Positions 15,768-23,858 of a DNA stretch of 33,208 bases are shown one piece after another. A program made the translations under genes and the position numbers. Source of the stretch: Sedimentisphaerales bacterium (GTDB lineage Bacteria > Planctomycetota > Phycisphaerae > Sedimentisphaerales > Anaerobacaceae); assembly GCA_016927855.1 (NCBI GenBank), contig JAFGLV010000048.1:1-33208 (forward strand), given 5' to 3'. A model generated the notes under the pieces. The model did no database searches. It was not told the DNA's origin and saw only the letters and a program-made list of their open reading frames with translations. Every line of letters starts with the position of its first letter. The first letter of the stretch is position 1.

Positions 15768-16172
15768 TCCATGACTCCGAGGCCGGGATCGCGCGTTCTT
15801 CGCGCACATCCCCATCGCTGAATCCATCGGCATCTTGTCCGTCCGACTTCAACGGCCCGCGCCGTTATCGGACTCGCCCGGCGCGCCGCGATCGCTACCA
15901 ACACTTCGCAAAAGGCTTTTGCCTTCGTTGCGACTGTCCCTTATTCTCGTAGGGGCGAATAATCACTCGCCCTGGCGTACCGGGGGAACCTGCCCGTCGT
16001 TCAGGAAAGGGCGAATGATCATTCGCCCCTACAGGCCCTCTCCGGCCTGTCCGAGGGTCCGGTATTCGCCGAACCGCACCGGCCTGGCACGCGTGATACT
16101 ACCGTATCGTCCGGGCTCGGTGCGTGAGAGTCCGGCGGCAGGAACGAAACCGCAGGCAGAGAATCTGGGCCA
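15768..16172. other. Divergent intergenic region upstream of the pseudopilin gene and glgE
   Basis: It holds REPIN-like element B (15949-16032) and a smaller hairpin AAGGC-TTTT-GCCTT (about 15911-15925). Promoters for both divergent genes should be here; I found no convincing pair of hexamers. No gene is supported. Confidence 0.45.
15949..16032. repeat. REPIN-like element B (near copy of element A)
   Basis: Two inverted 25-base units. The first (15949-15973) is GTAG followed by a GGGCGAAT stem with one T-to-C change in its right half (ACTCGCCC, leaving a G-U-type mismatch). The second (16008-16032) is identical to the second unit of element A and ends CTAC. The 34-base spacer differs completely from that of element A, so only the paired units are conserved. 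Confidence 0.85.
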
Positions 16173-18161
16173 ATGAGCAAGGACATCGACGGTCGAAGAC
16201 GCGTGGTCATTGAAGGCGTCAAACCGCAGATCAACGGCGGTCAATTCGCCATCAAGAGAGCCGTGGGTGAGAGTGTCGTCGTCAAGGCCAACGTCTTCGG
16301 CGATGGCCACGATCTCGTCCGTGCCGAGGTCCTATACCGGCGCAGGAGCGAGGACGATTGGACCGTGCGCGAGATGCAGCACGTGGTCAATGACGAATGG
16401 ACGGCGCGGTTCGAGGTGGACTCGGTGGGCGAGTACGTCTACACCGTGCGTGCGTGGATCGACCATTTCGCCACCTGGCAAAGCGACTTGGGCAAGAGGC
16501 ACGAGGCCGGCCAGGACGTGCGCGTGCCTCTGAAGATCGGGGCCGAAATGCTCCGCGACGCGGCCCGCTGCGCCGAGCCAGCGGACGCTGCAAAACTCAA
16601 CGCGTGGGCCGAGACGCTCGAAGCCGCCCAGGACGTGGAGGTGGCGGTGGAGCTGGCACGCAGCAAGGAGCTGACCGACGTCGCGGGGGAATACCCCGAC
16701 CGCTCGCTCGCAACGATGTACGAACCCGAACTGCGGATCCGGGTAGATCGACCCCGCGCTGTTTTCAGCGCGTGGTACGAGTTCTTTCCGCGCTCCTTCG
16801 GCGCCGACGGTCGGCATGGGACCTTCCGCGACTGCGAACGGATGCTGGCGGAGATTGCGGGCATGGGCTTCGACGTCGTCTACCTGCCGCCCATCCATCC
16901 CATCGGGCAGGTCAACCGCAAGGGCAAGAACAACGCGACCGTCTGCACGCCCACCGATCCCGGCAGTCCCTGGGCCATCGGCTCGGCCGAAGGCGGGCAC
17001 AAGGCCATCGATCCCCTGCTCGGGTCGATGGACGATTTCCAGCGCTTCGTGGAGAAGGCCAAGGGACACGGACTGGAGGTCGCGATGGATGTGGCCTTCC
17101 AGTGCGCGCCGGACCATCCCTACATCCAGGCGCATCCGGAGTGGTTCCGCTGGCGGCCCGATGGGACGGTGCAGTTCGCGGAGAACCCACCGAAGAAGTA
17201 TGAGGACATTCTGCCGTTGAATTTCGAGTCGAAGCAGTGGCAGGCGCTGTGGGAGGAACTGCACAGCGTGGTGCAGTTCTGGATCGACCAAGGCATCCGG
17301 ATGTTTCGAGTTGACAATCCGCACACCAAACCGCTGGCCTTCTGGCAGTGGCTCATCGAAGGCATCCGCAAGGACCATCCGGACGTGCTGTTCCTGGCGG
17401 AGGCGTTCACGCGTCCGAAAGTCATGCAGTACCTGGCCAAGGCGGGCTTCAACCAGTCGTACACCTACTTCACCTGGCGCAACTCGAAGTGGGAGCTGGA
17501 GCAGTATATTCGCGATCTGACGCAGACGGAGGTCGGCGAGTATCTGCGGCCGAACTTCTGGCCCAATACGCCCGACATCCTCCCTCAGTACCTTCAGTGC
17601 GGCGGGCGCGCCGCCTTCATCGTCCGCCTGGTCCTGGCCGCGACGCTCTCGGCCAGCTATGGCATCTACGGACCCGCTTTCGAGTTGTGTGTGAGTGAAG
17701 CCATCGAGGGCAGGGAGGAGTACTTCAACTCCGAGAAATACGAGATCAAGCAGTGGGACTGGAACCAGCCCGGCAACATCCGCGCCGTCATCGAACGCGT
17801 CAACCGGATACGACGACAGAATCCTGCGCTGCAGACGATTCGCAATATCCAGCTTTACGGAATCGACAACGAGAGCCTGCTCTGCTACGGCAAGAGCACC
17901 GAAGACCAGTCCAACGTAATCGTGACGGTAGTGAACCTCGACCCTCATCACCGCCAGTCGGGCTGGATCCAACTGCCGCTCGATGCGTTCCAGATCGATC
18001 CGCGCCAGACTTACCTGATGGACGACCTGCTCACCGGCGACAAGTTCATCTGGCAAGGCCAATCCAATTACGTCGAGCTGGACCCGCGCGTCATGCCGGC
18101 GCACATTCTCTGCATGCGCAAGCGACTGCGCCGAGAAACCGACTTCGATTATTTCATGTAG
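16173..18161 (+). CDS. glgE: Alpha-1,4-glucan:maltose-1-phosphate maltosyltransferase (GlgE, GH13_3)
   Basis: Extends linear alpha-1,4-glucans by transferring maltosyl units from maltose-1-phosphate; cytoplasmic. The 662-residue length fits GlgE. Domains: an N-terminal beta domain (about 10-115, RRRVVIEGVKPQINGGQFAIKR), a helical insert, and a GH13 barrel opening WYEFFPRSF and continuing YLPPIHPIG and NRKGKNN. The nucleophile is D381 in FRVDNPHTKP and the acid/base E410 in LAEAFTRP; their 29-residue spacing matches characterised GlgE. ASYGIYGPAFEL and KYEIKQWDWN are family hallmarks. It heads the operon glgE - treS/mak - glgB. The GTAG of element D overlaps its last codon and stop. The SD is weak. 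Confidence 0.97.
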   Translation: MSKDIDGRRRVVIEGVKPQINGGQFAIKRAVGESVVVKANVFGDGHDLVRAEVLYRRRSEDDWTVREMQHVVNDEWTARFEVDSVGEYVYTVRAWIDHFATWQSDLGKRHEAGQDVRVPLKIGAEMLRDAARCAEPADAAKLNAWAETLEAAQDVEVAVELARSKELTDVAGEYPDRSLATMYEPELRIRVDRPRAVFSAWYEFFPRSFGADGRHGTFRDCERMLAEIAGMGFDVVYLPPIHPIGQVNRKGKNNATVCTPTDPGSPWAIGSAEGGHKAIDPLLGSMDDFQRFVEKAKGHGLEVAMDVAFQCAPDHPYIQAHPEWFRWRPDGTVQFAENPPKKYEDILPLNFESKQWQALWEELHSVVQFWIDQGIRMFRVDNPHTKPLAFWQWLIEGIRKDHPDVLFLAEAFTRPKVMQYLAKAGFNQSYTYFTWRNSKWELEQYIRDLTQTEVGEYLRPNFWPNTPDILPQYLQCGGRAAFIVRLVLAATLSASYGIYGPAFELCVSEAIEGREEYFNSEKYEIKQWDWNQPGNIRAVIERVNRIRRQNPALQTIRNIQLYGIDNESLLCYGKSTEDQSNVIVTVVNLDPHHRQSGWIQLPLDAFQIDPRQTYLMDDLLTGDKFIWQGQSNYVELDPRVMPAHILCMRKRLRRETDFDYFM

Positions 18162-18270
18162 TAGCACGGGCGTCTCGCCCGTGAGTAATACGGGCATCCT
18201 GCCCGTGGATAGAAATGTCTTGGCAGAGCCCAGGTGGCTCTGCGGTTCATGGGCAAGATGCCCATGCTAC
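18161..18270. repeat. REPIN-like element D between glgE and treS-mak
   Basis: Starts with GTAG (18161-18164), whose first base is the last base of the glgE stop codon, and ends with CTAC (18267-18270). The outer hairpins are CACGGGCG-TCT-CGCCCGTG (18165-18183) and CATGGGCA-AGA-TGCCCATG (18248-18266). Two more lie inside: ACGGGCA-TCC-TGCCCGT (18190-18206) and GCAGAGCC-CAGGT-GGCTCTGC (18223-18243). All four stems are perfect. The element ends right where the GAGGAG ribosome-binding site of the next gene begins (18271). Confidence 0.85.
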
Positions 18271-18285
18271 GAGGAGTAACGAGCT

Positions 18286-21200
18286 TTGACCGCCCAAGCC
18301 AGGAAGAGCACCGAATCGCTGTGGTACAAAGACGCTGTCATCTACGAGGTGCACGTCCGCTCGTTCTACGACAGTAACAACGACGGGATCGGCGACTTTG
18401 CCGGCCTGATCGAGAAGCTCGACTATTTGCAGGAGCTGGGCGTCACCGCGCTATGGCTCTTGCCGTTCTATCCCTCGCCGTTGCGCGACGACGGCTATGA
18501 CATCGCAGACTACTTCGACATCCATCCCGATTACGGTACGCTGGCCGACTTCAAACGCTTTCTGCGCGAGGCCCACCGGCGCGATCTGAAGGTCATCACG
18601 GAGCTGGTCATCAATCACACCTCGGACCAGCACAAATGGTTTCAGAAATCGCGCCGCGCCAAGCCGGGCTCGCGCTGGCGCGACTATTACGTCTGGAGCG
18701 ACGCCGCGGAGAAGTACAAGGATGCGCGCGTCATCTTCACCGACTTCGAGACGTCGAACTGGGCCTGGGACAACGTCGCGCAGGCGTACTACTGGCACCG
18801 GTTTTACAGCCATCAGCCCGACCTGAACTACGACCATCCGCGCGTGCGCCAGGAGATCCTGCGGGTCGTGGACTTCTGGTTTCAGATGGGCGTGGACGGG
18901 ATGCGGCTCGACGCGGTGCCCTACCTGTTCGAGCGCGAGGACACCAACTGCGAGAACCTACCGGAGACACACGCCTTCCTCAAAGAGCTGCGCGACCATG
19001 TCAACGGCAAGTTCATCGACCGCATGCTGCTGGCGGAGGCGAACCAATGGCCGGAGGACGCGGCCGCCTACTTCGGCAACGGTGACGAATGTCACATGGC
19101 CTTCCACTTCCCCATCATGCCCAGGCTGTTCGTGGCGCTGCGGATGGAAGACCGCTTTCCCGTCGTGGACATGCTCGAGCAGAGCCTCGACATCCCCGAG
19201 ACCTGCCAGTGGGCCATGTTCCTGCGCAATCACGACGAGCTGACGCTGGAAATGGTCACGGACGAGGAACGCGACTACATGTTCAAGGCGTATGCCGAGG
19301 ACCCGCGCGCGCGGATCAACGTCGGCATTCGCCGCCGGCTGGCGCCGTTGCTGGAGAATAGCCGCCGGCGGATCGAGCTGATGAACAGCCTGCTGCTGTC
19401 GCTGCCGGGCACGCCGATCATCTACTACGGCGACGAGATCGGCATGGGTGACAATTATTTCATCGGCGATCGTAACGGCGTGCGCACGCCGATGCAGTGG
19501 AGTCCCGACCGCAACGCCGGGTTTTCCAAGACCAACGCTCAGAAGCTCTACTTGCCGGTCATTATCGACTCGGAGTACCACTTCGAGACCATCAACGTCG
19601 AGAACCAGAGCCGCAATCTGTCGTCGCTGCTGTGGTTCATGCGCCGGATCCTCGCGGTACGCCGGCAGTTCAAGGCCTTCGGTCGCGGCCGCATCGAGTT
19701 TCTGCCCTCCGACAACACCAAAGTCCTGTCGTTCCTGAGGCAATACGAGGAGAAGACCATCCTGGTGGTGGCGAATCTCTCGCGCTATTGCCAGGCGGTG
19801 CAGATTCAGATCCCGGCGCACGTCGGCTGCTCGGTCCACGACATCTTCAGCGACAACCGCTTTGCCGACATCACGGACGGGCCCTACTGCGTGACGCTGG
19901 CGCCGCACAGCTTCTTCTGGTTCGTGCTCAGGCCGCCGGCGGTCACGACCGCGCCGCAACCCGAGCAGACGCCCCAGATCCAATGCAACGTGACCTGGGC
20001 GCGGATCGTCGGCAGCAGCGACGAAACGCGCGTGCTGGCGGTCTTGAGCGACTACCTCAAGCGGGCCCGCTGGTTCGGCGGCAAAGGACGCAGCATCCGC
20101 CGGCTGCGGATCGCCGACAGCCTGACGGTGCCGACGCCGGACCATCCCATCCACATCCTGCTGCTGGAGGTCATCTTCAACAACGCGCCCAGACAATGCT
20201 ACATCGTGCCCATCGGCTTCGCGAACCTCGACCAGCAAGTCAGGATCATGCACGAGTCTCCCAGCAGCGTCATCGGCCAGGCGCAGATGAAGGATGAACA
20301 AGGCATTCTCTATGATGCCGTAGCCGGCGAGGGCTTCCGCGACGCGCTGCTGGAGATGATCGCACGGCGCCACAACAAGAAGACCGGGCATGGCCGGCTG
20401 CTGGCGAGGCGCGGCAGCAAGTTCGCACAGATGCTCGCCGACAAGCGCCTGCCGCTGGTCTCGCGCGCCCTCGCGGTCGAGCAGAGCAACAGCTCCGTCA
20501 TTTACGACAACACGTTTTTCCTCAAGCTCTACCGGCGCGCCGAGGAAGGCACGAATCCGGACGTCGAGCTGTCGCGCCACCTGACCGAGCACACCGGCTT
20601 CACGAATCTGCCGGCCTTCGCCGGCGCGATCGAGTGGTGGCGGAGCGGAGCGGCGCCCATGACGTTGGCCATGCTGTTGCAGCTCATTCCCAACGAGACC
20701 GACGGCTGGTCGTACACGCTGGACAACGTGGAGCGTTCCTTCGGCTACGCCCAGACGCTCAAGGACAAGCTCGAAGAACTGCCCGAAGCGCCGGAGGGCC
20801 TGATGGGTATCGAGCCGGAAGAGATCCCTACGCTGGTCCGTGACTTCATCGGCTCGGTGTACCTCGACATGGCAGGCTTGCTGGGAAGGCGCACCGCCGA
20901 GATGCACCGTGCGCTGGCGTCGCTGTCGCGCACGCCGGACGTGACTGCCGAGCCCTTCAGCCTGCTGTATCAGAAATCGCTGTACCAGTCGATGCGCAGC
21001 TTGACCCTGAAGGTCTTTGCCGAGCTGAGCGAGGGTCTGGGCTCGCTGGACGAGCCGACCGCCGCCGCGGTCTCGCGGATTCTGGCGGAGAAGAAGACCA
21101 TTCTGGCGCGACTGCGCCGCGTCGCGGAGAAGAAGATTCGCGCCCTGAAGATGCGCACGCACGGCGACTACCACCTGGGCCAGGTCCTCTACACCGGCAA

Positions 21201-21603
21201 GGACTTCGTCATTATCGACTTCGAGGGCGAGCCGGCGCGGTCGCTCACCGAACGGCGGCTCAAGCATTCGGCGCTGCGCGACGTGGCGGGCATGGTCCGC
21301 TCGCTCCACTACGCCGCGTATGGCACGATCCTGCTGCGCTCCGCCAAGCAAGGCGCCGACGTGAGCTATCTCGAACGCTGGGCGCATGTGTGGTACACTT
21401 ACGTCAGTGGCGTGTTCCTGCACGCCTACATCGCCACCGTGGGCGACGCCGGATTCAGCCCGACCGACGAGAAGGACTTTGCGGTCCTGCTCGAAACGTT
21501 CCTGCTGGAGAAAGCGGTCTACGAAGCCGGTTACGAGTTGAACAATCGGCCCGATTGGCTGATGATACCGATGCGCGGCATCGAACAGATACTTAAGGCG
21601 TGA
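18286..21603 (+). CDS. treS: Trehalose synthase/maltokinase fusion (TreS-Mak)
   Basis: A 1105-residue bifunctional enzyme. The N-terminal TreS part (GH13_16, about 10-550) interconverts trehalose and maltose: WYKDAVIYEVHVRSF, nucleophile D209 in GMRLDAVPYLFERE, acid/base E251 in LLAEANQWPED, and H316-D317 in LRNHDELTLE. The C-terminal maltokinase (about 565-1105) makes maltose-1-phosphate with ATP: RWFGGKGR near its start, the catalytic motif HGDYHLGQ (959-966, D961) and metal-binding IIDFEGEP (D978). The fusion is a known arrangement and channels trehalose to GlgE. The start is TTG at 18286, with GAGGAG nine bases upstream directly after REPIN-like element D. The stop codon forms the first unit of a heptamer repeat. 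Confidence 0.97.
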   Translation: MTAQARKSTESLWYKDAVIYEVHVRSFYDSNNDGIGDFAGLIEKLDYLQELGVTALWLLPFYPSPLRDDGYDIADYFDIHPDYGTLADFKRFLREAHRRDLKVITELVINHTSDQHKWFQKSRRAKPGSRWRDYYVWSDAAEKYKDARVIFTDFETSNWAWDNVAQAYYWHRFYSHQPDLNYDHPRVRQEILRVVDFWFQMGVDGMRLDAVPYLFEREDTNCENLPETHAFLKELRDHVNGKFIDRMLLAEANQWPEDAAAYFGNGDECHMAFHFPIMPRLFVALRMEDRFPVVDMLEQSLDIPETCQWAMFLRNHDELTLEMVTDEERDYMFKAYAEDPRARINVGIRRRLAPLLENSRRRIELMNSLLLSLPGTPIIYYGDEIGMGDNYFIGDRNGVRTPMQWSPDRNAGFSKTNAQKLYLPVIIDSEYHFETINVENQSRNLSSLLWFMRRILAVRRQFKAFGRGRIEFLPSDNTKVLSFLRQYEEKTILVVANLSRYCQAVQIQIPAHVGCSVHDIFSDNRFADITDGPYCVTLAPHSFFWFVLRPPAVTTAPQPEQTPQIQCNVTWARIVGSSDETRVLAVLSDYLKRARWFGGKGRSIRRLRIADSLTVPTPDHPIHILLLEVIFNNAPRQCYIVPIGFANLDQQVRIMHESPSSVIGQAQMKDEQGILYDAVAGEGFRDALLEMIARRHNKKTGHGRLLARRGSKFAQMLADKRLPLVSRALAVEQSNSSVIYDNTFFLKLYRRAEEGTNPDVELSRHLTEHTGFTNLPAFAGAIEWWRSGAAPMTLAMLLQLIPNETDGWSYTLDNVERSFGYAQTLKDKLEELPEAPEGLMGIEPEEIPTLVRDFIGSVYLDMAGLLGRRTAEMHRALASLSRTPDVTAEPFSLLYQKSLYQSMRSLTLKVFAELSEGLGSLDEPTAAAVSRILAEKKTILARLRRVAEKKIRALKMRTHGDYHLGQVLYTGKDFVIIDFEGEPARSLTERRLKHSALRDVAGMVRSLHYAAYGTILLRSAKQGADVSYLERWAHVWYTYVSGVFLHAYIATVGDAGFSPTDEKDFAVLLETFLLEKAVYEAGYELNNRPDWLMIPMRGIEQILKA

Positions 21604-21667
21604 AGCGTTGCTCGTGAAGCGTGAAGTGTTGGTCTGCGCTTCACGAGGCCCGCTTCACGCTTCACGA
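21601..21667. repeat. Mirrored heptamer repeat between treS-mak and glgB
   Basis: Seven-base units run TGAAGCG, TTGCTCG, TGAAGCG, TGAAGTG, TTGGTCT, GCGCTTC, ACGAGGC, CCGCTTC, ACGCTTC. The left half is the reverse complement of the right: a perfect 15-base inverted repeat pairs 21612-21626 with 21653-21667 around a 26-base loop. The first TGA is the stop codon of treS-mak, so the repeat starts in the coding sequence. Confidence 0.8.
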
Positions 21668-21684
21668 CAATGTATGGAGATGCT

Positions 21685-23676
21685 ATGAACAAGCAAGGCA
21701 CGCTTTCGGAACCGTCCAGTCTGCTGACGGATCACGACATCTACCTGTTCAAAGAGGGCAACCACTTTCGCCTCTACGAGAAGCTCGGGGCGCATCTCGT
21801 CGAGCGGGCCGGACGCCGCGGCACGTTCTTCAGCGTCTGGGCGCCCAATGCAGCGCAGGTCTCTGTGGTTGGCGACTTCAATCAGTGGGACCCTCACACC
21901 CATCGGCTGACCAACCGCTCCGACGAGTCCGGCATCTGGGAAGGCTTCATCCCCGACGTCGGCAAGGGCGCCGTCTACAAGTACCACATCGTCTCCAACC
22001 ACAACCACTACGTCGTGGACAAAGCGGACCCGTTTGGCTTCTTCTGGGAGCTGCCGCCCAATACCGCGTCGGTCGTGTGGGACCTCGACTATGCCTGGGG
22101 CGACGATCGCTGGCAACAGCAGCAGCGCCGGCACAATTCGCTCGACGCGCCGATGAGCATCTATGAGCTGCACCTGGGCTCCTGGCGGCGCGACCCGAGC
22201 GAGCCCGAGCGTTTGCTGAGCTATCGAGAACTCGCGCCGATGCTCATCGAGTATGTCAGGGAGATGGGCTTCACGCACGTCGAGTTCCTGCCGATCATGG
22301 AGCACCCTTTCTACCCCTCATGGGGCTACCAAACGCTGGGCTACTTCGCTCCGTCGCGGCGTTACGGCTGTTGCCAGGACCTGATGTACCTGATCGACAT
22401 GCTCCACCAGAACGACATCGGCGTCATCCTCGACTGGGTCCCGTCGCACTTCCCGACCGACGAGCACGGCCTGATCTACTTCGATGGCACGCACCTATTC
22501 GAGCACGCCGACCGGCGCCTCGGATTCCATCCCGACTGGAAGAGCGCCATTTTCAACTACGGCCGCAACGAGGTCCGCGCCTACCTCATCAGCTCGGCGA
22601 TGTTCTGGCTCGACAAGTATCACGCCGACGCGCTGCGCGTCGACGCGGTTGCCTCCATGCTCTATCTCGACTACTCCCGCAAGGAAGGCGAGTGGGTCCC
22701 CAACCGCGAAGGCGGGCGCGAGAACCTCGAAGCGATTGCCTTCTTGCGCCGGTTCAACGAGATGCTCTATCGCGACTTCCCCGACACGCAAACGATCGCG
22801 GAGGAATCGACCGCCTGGCCCATGGTGACGCGTCCAACCTCCATCGGCGGGCTCGGCTTCGGGATGAAGTGGAACATGGGCTGGATGCACGACACGCTCA
22901 AGTATTTCGCGCATGATTGCGTTCACCGCAAGTACCACCAGGACAAGCTGACGTTTTCGATCTGGTATGCCTTCAGCGAGAATTTCGTCCTGCCGCTGTC
23001 GCACGACGAGGTCGTGCACGGCAAAGGCTCGCTCTACGGCAAGATGCCCGGCGACGCCTGGCAGAAGCTGGCCAACCTGCGCCTGCTCTACGGTTACATG
23101 TACACCCATCCCGGCAAGAAGCTCCTGTTCATGGGCGCCGAATTCGGCCAGCACGGCGAATGGAGTCACAAACACAGCCTGGACTGGCACTTGCTCCAAG
23201 ACCCCCAGCATGAAGGCCTGCGCCAGTGGGTGCGCGACCTGAATCGGCTGTACCGCTCGGAGCCGGCTCTGTTCGAGATGGACTTCCACAAAGAAGGCTT
23301 CGAGTGGATCGACTTCCACGACGCGGACAACAGCGTGATCAGCTTCCTGCGGAAGGACAAGACGGGCCGGCACATCCTGGCGGTAATCTGCAACTTCACG
23401 CCGGTGCCGCGGCTGAACTACCACATCGGCGTCGCGGAGGGCGGCTTCTGGCAGGAAGTGCTCAACAGCGACGCCAGAGACTACGGCGGCTCGGGGCACG
23501 GCAACATGGGCGGCGTGGAGGCTTCGCCGGCTTCGTTCTATGGCAACTTCGACTACACGCTCTCGGTCATCCTGCCGCCGCTCGGGGTCGTCGTGTTCAA
23601 GAAGGAACTGAGCGGCCCGCCCAAGACCAAGGCCGAAACGCCAGTGTCGCCCGAACGCCCAGAGCCTTCGGAATAG
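21685..23676 (+). CDS. glgB: 1,4-alpha-glucan branching enzyme (GlgB, GH13_9)
   Basis: Introduces alpha-1,6 branches into the linear glucan made by GlgE. The 663-residue protein has a CBM48 domain (about 40-115, [22 protein letters not shown]) and a GH13 barrel with HLGSWRR and [10 protein letters not shown]. The nucleophile is D320 in [16 protein letters not shown], the acid/base E373 in IAEESTAWP, and the transition-state Asp D441 in [14 protein letters not shown]-terminal beta domain is followed by a short Pro/Glu-rich tail. It has a single N-terminal module, as in the shorter GlgB class. ATG 21685 is preferred (GGAG five bases upstream); ATG 21670 would add five residues. Third gene of the glgE operon. 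Confidence 0.97.
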   Translation: MNKQGTLSEPSSLLTDHDIYLFKEGNHFRLYEKLGAHLVERAGRRGTFFSVWAPNAAQVSVVGDFNQWDPHTHRLTNRSDESGIWEGFIPDVGKGAVYKYHIVSNHNHYVVDKADPFGFFWELPPNTASVVWDLDYAWGDDRWQQQQRRHNSLDAPMSIYELHLGSWRRDPSEPERLLSYRELAPMLIEYVREMGFTHVEFLPIMEHPFYPSWGYQTLGYFAPSRRYGCCQDLMYLIDMLHQNDIGVILDWVPSHFPTDEHGLIYFDGTHLFEHADRRLGFHPDWKSAIFNYGRNEVRAYLISSAMFWLDKYHADALRVDAVASMLYLDYSRKEGEWVPNREGGRENLEAIAFLRRFNEMLYRDFPDTQTIAEESTAWPMVTRPTSIGGLGFGMKWNMGWMHDTLKYFAHDCVHRKYHQDKLTFSIWYAFSENFVLPLSHDEVVHGKGSLYGKMPGDAWQKLANLRLLYGYMYTHPGKKLLFMGAEFGQHGEWSHKHSLDWHLLQDPQHEGLRQWVRDLNRLYRSEPALFEMDFHKEGFEWIDFHDADNSVISFLRKDKTGRHILAVICNFTPVPRLNYHIGVAEGGFWQEVLNSDARDYGGSGHGNMGGVEASPASFYGNFDYTLSVILPPLGVVVFKKELSGPPKTKAETPVSPERPEPSE

Positions 23677-23708
23677 GCCCTATACGACCTACAGGACCTA
23701 GGGCAGAA

Positions 23709-23844
23709 GCGACTAAGAGCGCCTAGCAGAATGACCGGCACATGGGTAGGGGCAGGCCCCCGTGCCTGCCCAGGGCAACCACAGGGGGTTGCCCCTACAA
23801 CGTTTGTAGCGCGACAGATCATGCTGTTAGAGGCTCTAAGTCGC
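23709..23844. repeat. Imperfect 30-base inverted repeat enclosing element E
   Basis: Bases 23709-23738 match the reverse complement of 23815-23844 at 23 of 30 positions; the outermost GCGACT/AGTCGC is exact. Its centre contains REPIN-like element E, so one repeat appears nested in the other. Confidence 0.65.
23746..23798. repeat. REPIN-like element E
   Basis: GTAG (23746-23749), then GGGCAGGC-CCCCGT-GCCTGCCC (23750-23771), one A, GGGCAACC-ACAGGG-GGTTGCCC (23773-23794), then CTAC (23795-23798). Both stems are perfect 8-bp stems with six-base loops. Same architecture as element C. Confidence 0.8.
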
Positions 23845-23858
23845 GTTTGCGGATCTGC

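Larger units (their letters stand above)
23677..23858. other. Convergent spacer between glgB and malQ
   Basis: Filled with repeats: a 9-base-period stretch (CCTATACGA, CCTACAGGA, CCTAGGGCA; 23679-23705) inside an inverted GCCCTA/TAGGGC pair, then a 30-base inverted repeat (23709-23738 with 23815-23844) enclosing REPIN-like element E. No U-run terminator is visible for either gene; the hairpins may serve that role. Confidence 0.6.

Noticed and set aside
16332..21423. Very long open frames antisense to glgE (16332-18197) and treS-mak (18958-21423)
   Set aside because: They mirror codon bias of the GH13 genes, show no recognisable domain, and would overlap clearly functional enzymes along their whole length.
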